In this document: one piece after another, positions 1 through 9,494 of the stretch | Position numbering within the stretch: the first letter of the stretch is position 1 | How the letters are laid out: each line of letters begins with the position of its first letter | Origin: Irineochytrium annulatum | Lineage: Eukaryota > Chytridiomycota > Chytridiomycetes > Chytridiales > Chytridiaceae | Assembly: GCA_027600665.1 (NCBI GenBank) | Contig: JADGJL010000326.1 | Coordinates: 8,592 to 25,097, forward strand | Reading direction: 5' to 3' | DNA length: 16,506 bases | Notes under the pieces: model-generated | What the model saw: only the letters and a program-made list of their open reading frames with translations | What the model was told of the DNA's origin: nothing | Databases searched by the model: none | Made by a program: the position numbers and the translations under genes

Positions 1-1
1 T

Positions 2-397
2 AAAAACGCGCCACCGCGGAGAAAACCCATTCACAATAGGCCTCGCAAAAAGATTAAATAGAACGGGCTACCCATAATCACTACCTTACGCAAACCCCTA
101 TCATTGACGATAATGACTGCGAGTGGAACTATGGGAATTCGCAATCCTTAAGAAAATATTTCTCAAAGATTGAAATTCCAAAATCCCACTCACAAAAGGT
201 ATCGCAGAAAGCGTTTGCGCTTCACGCTTCACATCAAAAGCCTGTACCCCCCTCAAATGCGATGAAGAAAAACGCACCACCGCGGAGAAAACCCATTCAT
301 GTAGAGAATATCAAGTTATCTCCTAATCCTTAACGTGAGTTCCTATCAAAGTCCAAAAAGCGTTTGCGCTATACATCATAAGCCTGTTCCCCCTCAA
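2..397. repeat. degenerate tandem duplication
   Basis: Two copies of one unit lie head to tail. Block A (2-33 and 268-299) matches at 31 of 32 positions and contains ccaccgcggagaaaaccc. Block C (about 143-190 and 324-357) shares aatccttaa and a later tcaaag...tccaaaa. Block B (208-256 and 357-397) shares aaagcgtttgcgct, then catca.aagcctgt and ccccctcaa. The order A-C-B is kept in both copies. The second copy is shorter by internal deletion, about 130 against 260 nt. Block A starts at the window edge, so the array may continue to the left. No coding potential is evident. Confidence 0.75.
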
Positions 398-399
398 GA

Positions 400-786
400 G
401 TTTCCTCACGAGTTGCACCGTTGACAGTACACCCTCCAGATCACATCACTTGAGCCTACTCCTCGTCCTCAGAGATCTTTCGAAGAAAGAACTCTGGGCT
501 TACCGGTCAAGGGTGGTGGCCGAAATCGACGACGCGCGTCCTGCGACTGCGCACGTCGATCCCAAGGGGCCGAGGTCCCACTCCCTGCATCCCTGAGAGG
601 TCGAGACGGCCCACCCCGACTACGAACGTCCTCCTGGACGTCCTCTCGGGCCGCTTCGCGGTCGTCCGTCTCTGCGACGTCCAAGTTTTTTTTGCGCACA
701 ACCCGACGCCGGAAAAAAAAAGGGGGACTCGCAAGTGGCTTGAGGTTGGTCAAATTGAATCCACCCCCTTTGCCAGCCACTCCGTC
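400..786. other. GC-rich leader region upstream of the 787 gene
   Basis: This stretch lies between the repeats and the first start codon. It turns GC-rich after about 480 and carries an 8-nt T run near 686 and a 9-nt A run followed by five G near 712-725. It presumably holds the promoter and 5' UTR of the plus-strand gene. No clear TATA box or other element could be identified. A minus-strand open frame over 469-780 is arginine-rich and looks like a composition artefact. Confidence 0.35.
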
Positions 787-1963
787 ATGTTCACGAAGGA
801 CAAGGCCGTCCCCCTCGTCAGTCTCGACGATGCCGCCCTCCTAGAGGCCGAGCGCTACTCGAGAAAGGTGCGCGCCTGATTTTCCCCCTCCTGTCTCCGT
901 CGCTCTGGCTCTCGTTCCAACGCTTCCACAGACCCACGCCAGAGCAATCGCCTCTGTTGGCGGCGGCGCCGCCCGCGTGCTTCTGATCAACCCCGTGGCC
1001 GTCTTTTCAATCGCTAAGAGCGGCTGGAAGGGCCACAAGGCCTTCTGGAGCCACGAGGACCTCGTCGCAGAGTTGAATCGACGCGGTCTCCAGCCTCTAC
1101 CGAAGGGCGCGGACGAGTCCATGGGTCTGCTCGTGGCGGGCCAGCTGGTCGGCATAGCGGCGGGTGAGGCCGTAGGCGTCCTGCTGGCGGACAGCCTCGT
1201 GACCGACACGGTCTCCAGCGCGGCCGCGGGCGCGGCGCACGGCGTCGTGGGCAGCAGCGTCGTTGACAAGTTTGTCGGGGATCAGGTGGCCAAGGCCGCT
1301 GGCGACGCCGTCAAGAATGCGGCGGAGGAGGCCGCGACGAGCAAGTTCGAGGATGCGGGGACGAGCGCGCTGGGGCCAGGTAACGCCGTGTTGAGGCCTG
1401 GGGTGAAAGGCCCGCCGAGCCCGCAGCCGAGGGCCAGAAGCCCCGTGCTGGGGTTCATGAGAAAGCCGAACACGGGGCCGGCGACCGCGACGGATCATTT
1501 GACGGGGCGGTGGGAAGGGTGGGGAGAGGAGGTGGTCGAGATGGTCGCGGTGGATACCGCAGAAGAGGGTGGAGCAAACGGTGCCGTCGCAGCAGGCCAG
1601 GCGGCCGCGAAGGCGTCGAAACCCGCTTACGCCGCATACTTCCCCATCACCCACCGAATCCTCACGAAGCTGATGCCCCCAGCGCCATCAAACGGACAGC
1701 CGGCGCCGACTCCCGTCGCGGGCGTCCGGTACAGGCTGAAGTTCGATTTAGTTTTTGATGGACTCATCGTGTCGGGCAAGGGCCTTGTAGACGGTTGCGC
1801 CGTCTCGGGCTCCGTGAACGCGTCCGGGACATTCGTCAGGCTCGAGGAGATCTCGGAGAACATTGTGGTTACTTACGATGGCAAGGTGGCAGGCGGGGCG
1901 ATCGCGGGAAATTGGACGTCGACGGATGGGAGGAAGGGGACGTTTAGGATAACACATTTCTAA
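787..1963 (+). CDS. hypothetical protein with glycine zipper and C-terminal beta domain (2 exons)
   Basis: Unrecognised protein of 370 residues. Exon 1 is 787-867 (27 codons from ATG), the intron is 868-931 (64 nt, GTGCGC...CACAG, with an in-frame TGA), and exon 2 is 932-1963, ending in TAA; both splice sites are phase 0. The start is the first ATG, giving MFTKDKAVPLVSLDDAALLE. Residues about 43-85 form a compact segment with GWKGHKAFWSHEDLV. Residues about 90-163 are Gly/Ala-rich and include a perfect GxxxGxxxGxxxG (residues 97-109), as in membrane-inserting or tightly packed helices. A Pro-rich linker follows. Residues about 218-370 begin TGRWEGWGEE and end with alternating hydrophobic strands and GxxxG turns (AGGAIAGNWTS, GTFRITHF), suggesting a small beta-barrel or sandwich. 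No signal peptide is evident. It is convergent with the next gene. Exon structure is fairly sure; function is unknown. Confidence 0.72.
868..931 (+). other. intron of the glycine-zipper gene
   Basis: Runs from GTGCGC to TTCCACAG, 64 nt. The reading frame meets TGA four codons into it, so it must be removed to join the ATG at 787 to the long downstream frame. The donor GTGCGC is the same hexamer as one donor in the SPATA20-like gene. Confidence 0.7.
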
Positions 1964-2603
1964 TTTCCTTTCGTCGACTATTGCGGACGCTTTTTTGGTA
2001 TTTGAGCATTTGTGTAGTTTAATTTATATCATATGCGTCTTGTTGCTGTTAACTCGTGGAAGTGAACTCAAGCTGCCAACTAGTATCCAAAGTGTACTAA
2101 GAGAGAACATGTCGAGAGACATTGCTTTTTACTAGGAGAATATCCAGCGGCCGGGTGTAGCGCATCGTCAACTCTGCCGCCAATATTGAACCGTTAAACC
2201 GTCCTCTTTATTCACGATGCCTGGCCACGTCATCAAAGCCGAAGTTATAGCTGGTACTAACACGAAAGGACAATAAAGTAGAACATCAAGCGAGTAAATA
2301 CCCCCGAGCAAGAACATCACAAATGTTAAACTTACGATTGTAAGCCACAGACCACAGAACCTAAGCACATGTGCTACATATATAGGCCTATAAAACAAGA
2401 GCAAACTTGTGGAGGGATAAGGACGATTGCTGGCCCAAAAGTAATATTTACACAGGAGCTCGAATGCAAGATGGCATACAGGAAAATTTAGTCACAGGCA
2501 CATGGTAGTAGCCGAGTGCAAAAATGCTGACAAAAGTGAGAATTACGAAAGAAACTCATCACAAGCATGCTCCATAAAGTGCGGCAGCTAAAACCCACCA
2601 CCT
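1964..2603. other. convergent intergenic region with a hydrophobic open frame
   Basis: Spacer between two converging genes, presumably carrying both 3' UTRs. On the minus strand a frame is open from about 2497 to the stop at 2168. It has no ATG near its start. The encoded peptide is very hydrophobic, with two membrane-like segments around LWLTIVSLTFVMFLLGG and LLYCPFVLVPAITSAL. It could be a last exon or relic of a small membrane protein, or a chance frame in T-rich sequence. TTTATT at 2207-2212 would be a minus-strand AATAAA signal, but it lies about 390 nt past the stop of the SPATA20-like gene. Confidence 0.3.
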
Positions 2604-5230
2604 TCATGCCGACTTCGACAGCGCCGCGACCAGCGCGGCTCCCTCCTGAATGGGCAAACCGCACACTCCTCCCTCGCATACGTAAATTTCACACTCGACA
2701 CCATCGTCAACCCCCCTCGACACGATCGACTCAACGAGCGAGTTACGGTCGGCGAGCCACCCGGGTGTGGCATGGATGATGATCGTGGACGGGTGGAATC
2801 GCGACCTCACGATCTCCAAGAACTTCTTAGCCTTCTCTGACTCCAGCTTCCCGCTGACGACGATGTGACGAAGACCCCTCAGGTACAGCAGGACACCTGC
2901 TACCATATACGGCAGCGCGCGCGGCGTCCTCGCCAGCGTCTCCAGGTTTCCGACCATGATTGCCTTTGCCTTTGTCATGTACGCCGACTCGCCGCCGTCG
3001 CCAAAGAACCCGTCAAGCCTCAGGAGGTTCGACACCGCGACTGAGTTCGTCGTCGGCTCGGCGCCGTCGTAGTCGTCTTTGATGCGAAGAAGGACGGCCG
3101 GATCTTCGGGGCCTGTGAAGTACCCGCCGTTCTTCGCGTCCCAAAGCAGCTCGTCCATAGCAGTCTGAAGCTTCACCGACCACTTCAACCAGCGCTCGTC
3201 AAACGAGGCCTCGTAAAGGTCCAGCAGACCAGCAATCAGGAAGGCATAGTCGTCGCCGCACGCTGCCGCTTCCGAGGGCGTCCCGTTCCGCATCGTGCGA
3301 ATCAATCGGTTCGTTTCGGCCTTATATAGCGTCGACTGCAGGAATTCGGCGGCCCGGACGGCGGTGGCGAGCAGGTCCGGGTCTGAGAAGGCTTGGGCGG
3401 CGCGAGCGAGACCCGAGATCATCAGCCCATTCCAGGATACAATAATCTTATCGTCCAAGTGCGGCTTGGGCCTCATAAGCCGGACTTCCCAGAGCTTCTT
3501 CTTGCACTCTTGCATCTTCGCCTTCACGTCGGCCTCGGACATCGAATGCTCCGATGCACACTCTGCGTCGGTGTGTCTCTCAATAAGCACGTTTTTGTTT
3601 TCTAACTCCCCGTGCGGGTCGCTGCCGTTGGGGACGTTTCCTAAGCAAACGCCTCAGACGATCAAGCCAAATGCGCATGTTTACCTCCAACCATAACGCC
3701 ATACTTGAAGTTGAACAGCGGCGCATCTTCTCCCAGGATATTTTGAATGTCATTGTATTCCCAAACGGCAAACGCTCCCTCCACAAGCTCCTTCGACTCC
3801 GGCGTCGGGAACGAGTCCGCGTCTTCTGCTGAGTAAAAAACCCCTTGCGGAGCGCTCAAGTCTCGCTTCACATACGTCTGATAACGGTTAGTTTTTACTT
3901 TTAAAGGGGTTGGTTTGGTTACTTACAACAATATCGTATGCAACATCCTTATAAAGGGGCTTCTTCGTCAACGAGTACACGTCCGAATAAGCCGCCAGCA
4001 ACTGCGCCTGATCGTACAGCATCTTCTCAAAGCTACGCTCGTCAGCAATCAATATTTTATGAATTGTGCGGACTTACTGAGGAACGTGCCAATACTTGTC
4101 GACCGAGTAACGATGGAATCCAGACCCGACATGATCGTGAATACCACCCATTGCGATTTTCTAGCGAAACGGTCAGCTGAAGTGAGGGCTATCAATTCCA
4201 CACCGTCAAGGTAAATTCCACCATCTGCAGCGCTAGCTCGCTCTCCTTCGCACGAGTCTCCAACCCCTTCCCAACCACCTCCCGAATCATCTCAACGTCA
4301 CCGCCCTGTCCACCCGGCAAATCCACAAAGTAACGGCTCGCCAGTCGCAGCAGCGCGGCAAGTGGCTGCGACTTAACGGCGTCCGCATCAGAAACCGACA
4401 TCAAGTGGTGGAATCTCGACAGAAAGTGAAACAGCACCGGCGTCGGAAACTTTGGCTGGCTCCCAAATCCTCCCTGAATCTTGTCGAACGTGGACTCAAG
4501 GCTCTTGTAGGCCTTTACGGGCATCGAGAGCGTGATCTTTGAGGAGTCGGTCTCGCCCGAGCTGGACCCGTTGTACTTCTGCAGGTCCTCCATGATCTTG
4601 TCGCCAGACTCGATCAGATCCTCCTTCTCAGTCTTCCACTTTTCGCCAAAATACTTCAAGAGCTTCGGGAAGGCAGGAGATCCTGAAATCATCGTGTTAG
4701 CGTTGTAAGAGGAAAGAAAAAAAGGCGCACCGTATCGGTCCGTCGGGGCGAAGTAAGTGCCTCCAAAAAAGGGCTTCAAATCCGGTGTTAGAAACACCGT
4801 CATCGGCCAGCCACCGTGTCCTACTCTTCGTTAGAAAACATAAATGCGGAAAGACTACCGCTGATAGCAGTCACGAAACTCATGTACATGCGATCGACGG
4901 TGGGCCTTTCCTCACGATCGACTTTAATGCTCACAAAGTACTTGTTCATCAAATCGGCAATTTCCTTATTTTTGAAAGACTCCTTCTGCATCACGTGACC
5001 TGCGAGTAGTTTCAAACTTCAATATAGAATCTGCGCGACAAAGCAAATAAGAGATGGCTCAACTAACACCAGTGGCAAGTGGAGTAACCCACACTCAGAA
5101 GAATAGGCTTGTCTTCCTTCGTAGCCTTTTGGAACGCCTCCTCGCCCCAAGGGTACCAGTCCACATAATCATTCGCCGTGTGGAGAAGGTACGTCGACTT
5201 TTCACCTTGCAGGCGGTTGTTTTTGTTAAT
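2604..5230 (-). CDS. SPATA20/YyaL-like thioredoxin-domain protein (DUF255), 8 exons, start unresolved
   Basis: Homologue of human SPATA20 and bacterial YyaL: an N-terminal thioredoxin-like domain followed by a six-hairpin (alpha/alpha) glycosidase-like region; the biochemical role is unclear in the family. Exons: 5230-5068, 4999-4859, 4820-4731, 4682-4204, 4160-4078, 4032-3927, 3877-3685, 3640-2604, with phases matching throughout (763 codons plus TGA). Motifs in order: [31 protein letters not shown] (residues about 50-58, Cys codon split by an intron), [107 protein letters not shown]. Human SPATA20 is about 790 residues, so little is missing. No ATG opens the first exon; in the same frame upstream lie TAG (5239-5237) and then an open stretch with ATGs at 5263 and 5338. 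Thus the true 5' end is uncertain, while the body is secure. Confidence 0.93.
4683..4730 (-). other. 48-nt stop-free intron in the SPATA20-like gene
   Basis: GTGCGC...CTAACACG...TTTCAG, splitting a glycine codon in the family motif TDRYG. Its length is a multiple of three and it has no in-frame stop, so an unspliced transcript would still be translated with 16 extra residues. The clear branch site and the family alignment across the junction (DRYG-SPAF) support its removal. Confidence 0.75.
4821..4858 (-). other. 38-nt intron in the SPATA20-like gene
   Basis: GTAGTC at the donor, TTCTAACG as branch site, GAGTAG at the acceptor; only 38 nt. Removing it restores [14 protein letters not shown] sequence (here AISGHGGWPM), the family signature, whereas reading through hits the TAG at its end. 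It is the shortest securely placed intron in the window. Confidence 0.85.
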
Positions 5231-5419
5231 CTGCGTCTAACAGGGAAGCGTTACTGAGTGCATGGAAATGGCAGACAATCCGTTCATATCGAACGATATC
5301 GGCATGTAGTGGTATGCAACCACCTTCTCGCATCCCATAACGCGCGCCCAATGCGCCCCGCTCTGACACCGTGACGATAGCCCGGCGAATCCACCACAAT
5401 GATAGGCTGCCAACCACGT
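5231..5419 (-). other. open stretch in frame with the SPATA20-like first exon, ending in TAG
   Basis: The frame of the SPATA20-like first exon continues upstream as ACG CAG, then TAG (5239-5237), then 60 open codons to a TGA at 5422-5420. The open part reads like protein (MGCEKVVAYHYMPISFDMNG, then LSAISMHS) with ATGs at 5338 and 5263. A segment 5254-5231 begins GTAACG and ends CGCAG, contains the TAG, and is exactly 24 nt; its removal would fuse MHS to INKNNRL. It lacks a CTAAC-like branch site and is shorter than any secure intron here. It may instead be a 5' UTR, an upstream gene's end, or a damaged 5' exon. Confidence 0.35.
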
Positions 5420-5781
5420 TCACCACGCACCTCCAGTTCTCCCTGTCACCCTCCCACACTCACAGCAATCCATACTGGCATTACATGATCGCTTTGGAAC
5501 ACCCACCATCATCGATCGCGCCCAAGGGATCCCTGGTGGTGAAGAACGACTGGTGAAGACCGCAAACTTTGACGCAAGCATTTCTTAAGAGTTGATTCAT
5601 GTGAGTTACGAATTCGCAAAGAACTGTTAAGCCCACATACCAGTAATCAAGATGATTTTCATATCAGAAAAAAGGAAATAAGAAAGCAAGCTAGAACGAA
5701 TACTAGCGCAAGAAAACTTGAGATTGCATATCTGGCGCGTATCATAAACAGACCGCAATCCCGTGATCATCTTCGGTGCAC

Positions 5782-5957
5782 TTCGTTGACAGCTCTTGCC
5801 TTTTGCCGGCATGAATTGAATTTCCCGATAGTCTGCTTGTAGGGAGTTTCCTGTAGCGTATAGAATGAGAAAAACTTTTTTTCAAAGATTAATCGGTACA
5901 AACCTTCGCAAGTCGATCGTCAGCGTCCGGGGTTAATGTTGCCAGGATCTTAAGCAT
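5782..5957 (-). CDS. possible two small 5' exons (weak)
   Basis: From ATG 5957 a frame reads MLKILATLTPDADDRLAK to 5904, then GTTTGT...GATTAATC...CTACAG, an intron-like 53 nt (5903-5851), then ETPYKQTIGKFNSCRQKARA and VNE to about 5782, before a TGA a few codons on. A GTGCAC there could be a further donor. These might be 5' exons of the SPATA20-like gene, a separate small gene, or chance. No family recognised. Confidence 0.22.
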
Positions 5958-6044
5958 CCCAGGATAAGTGGATGGCGCAAGCAACGACAATCAGGGGACT
6001 GCGGTTGTAAACATTATTACAGAGCGTTAAATAGCCACGTGCAG

Positions 6045-6050
6045 TTTATT
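6045..6050 (-). terminator. poly(A) signal of SYF1
   Basis: TTTATT on the plus strand is AATAAA on the transcribed strand. It lies about 52 nt past the SYF1 stop codon (6104-6102), the usual place for a cleavage and polyadenylation signal. Confidence 0.55.
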
Positions 6051-6101
6051 AATCAATCAGAATAAAAACGTTACTACAGACCAAACAGAAGAAAACATGA
6101 A

Positions 6102-9100
6102 TCATCGTTTCCTCTTAAATCTCTCCTTAGCCCCAACCTTCTTCTCCTCGTCCCCTCCGCTGCCGGCAACCATCTCCTTAATTTCCGGCGCCACCTTCCC
6201 CTTCCCTTTATCCTTCGACGCCGCCGCCGCCTTCTCCTCTTGCGCCTTCTTCAAAATGCCCCCAAACACGGCGTCCGGGACTTCTTTTCTCTTGATCTTC
6301 ATGTCCGCCTTGCCGCTTTCGTCCTCATCATCGTCCTTGCTCCCACTCGGGCCGGCGCCAACATCCTCCTCGGCCCCGCCGTCATCGTTGTCCTCGTCTT
6401 CGCTATCGTCATCGTCGTCGTCGCCTATCTCAATCTCGTCCGGGTTCTCGGCTATATCGGGCTTAGAGCTCTGGAAGACTGGACGACCGTCGGGGGCCTT
6501 GGCCTTAGCTGGAACGAAGCCGACAACGCGGGTGTTCGAGCCGTTCTTCCGGCGCTCCTCCTCCTCCTTTAAGAGCTCCGCCTCAGCCCGAATAGCCTCG
6601 GCCTCGAGCTCGGACATAGAGGACGGCAAGGCGGACGTGTCGGTCGATGGCATCGTGCCGCCGTTGGCCGCGGCAGCCGCACGCTGGGCGAGGAGCTGGG
6701 ACGAGATGAAGCCGACGTCTGTGTTGTACTTCGCCTGCACAGACCGCTTGATTCTGCACAACGAAAAAACGGAACGTTAGCAATCGTTCATCCAAACTTT
6801 CGATGAAAGCAACAAGATATACCTGAGCATTTCCTTGAATGTCTCCTCGTTCCCATGCTTGACCTCAAACTCCTGCCATAGCCTCCAGTAGTTCGGGTCC
6901 GTCCTTGGATCGGCAAATTGGCTCCCATAGCTCCAAATAGCCCTCGCGCGATCGATCTCCAGCAGCTTGCCTTCCATCTCAGCGAACCGGACGCACATCT
7001 CCCTCGCCTTCACGTCCGGCAGAGTCTCAATAGCCTTCTGGTAGATTTCGCGCGAGCTCGTCATCCCAAAAAAGCTCTGAGCCTTCCCGATGTAGAGCTC
7101 AAACACGTCGAATCGGTCCTCGTCAGAGACGGCCATCGTTGCCCGATCGTAGACCTTCATAGCGCGACGCGCGAGGCCATGGTCCTCCTCGAGCTTCGCG
7201 TACAAAAGATACAGGACTTTCGCGTACTTGGCGGGACATTTGTCCAGGGCGTGCTCGAAAAGATCGCGGGCGCGCTCAAGTTTCGAGCTTCCGTAGCGGG
7301 TAACGAACTTTGCTAAGTAAATGTTCCAGAGGTCAAAAGCGATCGGGTAGCCAAAGAGGTCAATTCCGCGTTCGTAAGCTTTATAGCTCTGTAAATCAGA
7401 TTAATCCTTGACATCAACGTCGCGACTGCAAGAATACAACCTCCTCAAAATATTGGTTGTCTTCCAAAAACGTCGCACAGTTGATGATAACTTGCGGCGT
7501 CGCTATCTTCAATTCCATAATCCTCTCGTATACACTCTTCGCGCTCTCGATCGTCCCGACCATCTCCTCTAAATCGACGTAAAATGACCACAATTTCAGA
7601 CTTTTAAACAGTCTCGTCTGTGGCGGCAAAGTCTCATCCTGATATCGAATCTGAGCCAACGGAGGCATTTTTTTCGTAACTCTTGGTGGCGCCGTCGCCC
7701 GCCCCATAACTTCGATGGCCAGCTTTGGCTTCCGATGCCGCAGTTCCATCTCCGCCCACTGACACCACACCTCTGCCAAATCGTCCACCTTCTTGTAGGG
7801 CACGTTCACGGCACGGTCGAGAACCTTCCGCGCCGAGGCAAGATCTCCCGACTCCTCATAAAGCTTCGCGAAATTGACCCATAGCATGTGCAGCTTCCCG
7901 ACCGCTTTCTTCGGGTGAATTTTCGCCACGGCATCCTAGAAATAATCAGGAAAATTAAAGCTTCGGCATTATCTTACCTGGTATGTCTCAACCACTTTCT
8001 CTAGCATGTCCCGTTCCTTGTACAAAGCGGCTCTCTTCTCCCACTCGGCCACATTATGCGGGTTCTGCCTCAGCACGACGTCGTTGACCAGAAACGGCCG
8101 GCGCTGAATCAGTCGGTCGAGCCTCGCGAGGCGCAGATCCAGGTCGAGCTCCAAGTCTTCCCTTTCCTCTTGCGACAACCGCTCATCCTCGTCCTCCTCC
8201 TTGTCATCCCTCTCCACTGCCGCGACCTTAACCCCGATGACACCCTCCTCAAACTCGGCGTACGCGTCGAACACCATTGTGAAGTCCCTCACGGTCCCCA
8301 CCGCAACCATCGCCTCTTCGTAAACGTCCCCCGCCCGGTCGAACTCTCCACGCGCGATGTACCAAGTCGCGAGCGCACACCAGAGCCTCCCGACCTGGTC
8401 CGAGAACCTCGCAATTCCAGATCGTAAGACTCGGTCAACCCTCAGCCGCTCAACCCTCCCACACCCGCTGCCGCGCTTCGGGCCCAAAAGGTTGTCCGCC
8501 GTGGGCACGTCCATCGACTCGGCGTGCTCGGTCACGAGGTCGCAGAGCTCGGTCCAGAGCTGAAACTTAGCCTTGCCCCTCCGCGACTGGAAGCCCGGGT
8601 CCTCCAGAAAGATGGTGAGCACGCGCGCGGCCTCGGCGTACCGCGGCGGGTCGAGCGAGAGGAGCACGTCGACGTAGTCCTCCGCGGCCGCGGGCTCAAG
8701 CTTCAGGTACCGCCTCCACACCCTGACGGCCGTCTCGCCCCCGCACCGTTTCGCGAACCGCAGGTACTCCGTCCAGATCCTTGGATGCTGCGTGATGGGT
8801 AAGGCTCTGAGCGCGCGGTCGAACGTCCGCCTGGTCCGCGTGATTGAGGGTTGATGCGCGAGAAGGTTGCAGTACGCGAGCCAGATGACGGGGTATTTGT
8901 TGCAGAGGATCAGGCTCCGCTCAAAACAGCCATTCACGAGCGCCCATTCCGGGTCCGTGACGGGTAGTTTCTTGGTGAGCATGCCGGTGAATTCGTCCTC
9001 GGGCTTGGTTAGCACGCCGGCGACGCGACGGTCAAGGTAGAGCTTCCAGAGCTTGTAGGAGCCGGGAAGGGCCTGGAGCGCGCGTTCGAAGATGATGCTC

Positions 9101-9400
9101 CGGTCGGTGGACTGGCGCTTGTGCTCGATGTACCGGAGCCACGGCTTAATGGAGAACGGATTCCGGAGGCATTCTTCTTCAAATGCTGAAGTCGCGTTGA
9201 ATAAACACGAGTAGGGGACTGCAGCACGGCCACTCACGAATGTCATCAGCCTCGATCAATCGGAAGTAATCCTCAAAATCCGGGCGCGCCGGCGCAATGG
9301 GAAGAACGACGGGCGCCGGCTCGGGCACCGGGGCCGGGGCGGCCTTCTTTGGAGGCGGCGGTGGCGGCTTCTTCTGCTTCTTCGTCGCGGCGTCCGGCAT
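6102..9400 (-). CDS. SYF1: pre-mRNA-splicing factor SYF1 (XAB2 homologue), 5 exons
   Basis: Scaffold subunit of the Prp19-associated/NineTeen complex in the nucleus; it acts in spliceosome activation, and human XAB2 also links to transcription-coupled repair. Exons: 9400-9238, 9185-7978, 7935-7441, 7388-6823, 6753-6102; introns of 52, 42, 52 and 69 nt; total 3084 nt, 1027 residues plus TGA, phases consistent. HAT/TPR-like repeats fill residues about 55-820. Family stretches include PFEEECLRNPFSIKPWLRYI, TRRTFDRALRALPITQHPRI, YKLWKLYLDRR, DVYEEAM, LRQNPHNVAEWEKR, LWVNFAKLYEESGDL, CPAKYAKVLYLLYAKLEEDHG, KAIETLPDVKAREMCVRFAE, RARAIWSYGSQFADPRT, HGNEETFKEMLRIKRSVQAK, and near the C-terminus VPDAVFGGIL. 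Human XAB2 is about 855 residues; the extra length comes from a Pro/Ala/Lys-rich N-terminus, an acidic insert before LDLRLARLDRL, and an acidic Ser/Asp-rich then Lys-rich tail. The start is the only ATG before the conserved region. Confidence 0.96.
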
Positions 9401-9494
9401 GGGATCAGGGATCAGGGCGAGGTTGTCGACTGCGATTGCGCGAATTTTCGTCCACCAATGTGTCCCCCGTTCTCTGGAGCCAGTATGTGTGTAG
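9399..9494 (+). CDS. short plus-strand frame overlapping the SYF1 start (weak)
   Basis: The SYF1 start codon lies in CATG, so the plus strand also carries an ATG at 9399. It opens a 31-codon frame, MGSGIRARLSTAIARIFVHQ and onwards to TAG at 9492-9494. The peptide is basic and acid-poor like a mitochondrial presequence. It would have to be spliced to 9495-9630 to make a gene, and I found no clean pair of splice sites. Confidence 0.15.
   Translation: MGSGIRARLSTAIARIFVHQCVPRSLEPVCV

Larger units (their letters stand above)
5420..6101. other. region between SYF1 3' end and the SPATA20-like gene
   Basis: Expected to hold the SYF1 3' end and the promoter of the SPATA20-like gene, both on the minus strand. 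Within it are the possible exons at 5782-5957 and a short minus-strand frame from ATG 5600 (MNQLLRNACVKVCGLHQSFF), whose basic, acid-poor start resembles a mitochondrial presequence. I could not splice that frame to the SPATA20-like first exon in phase, so I do not call it a gene. Confidence 0.3.

Noticed and set aside
1097..1957. Several minus-strand ORFs across the glycine-zipper gene
   Set aside because: They are Arg/Ala/Pro-rich shadows of a GC-rich coding exon and have no family resemblance.
5226..5459. Minus-strand 77-codon ORF upstream of the SPATA20-like gene
   Set aside because: It is in a different frame from the SPATA20-like exon and cannot be joined to it in phase.
6097..6780. 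Long plus-strand ORF rich in Ser and Pro
   Set aside because: It is the antisense of SYF1 exon 5; the Ser runs are the complement of its Asp/Glu/Lys-rich tail.
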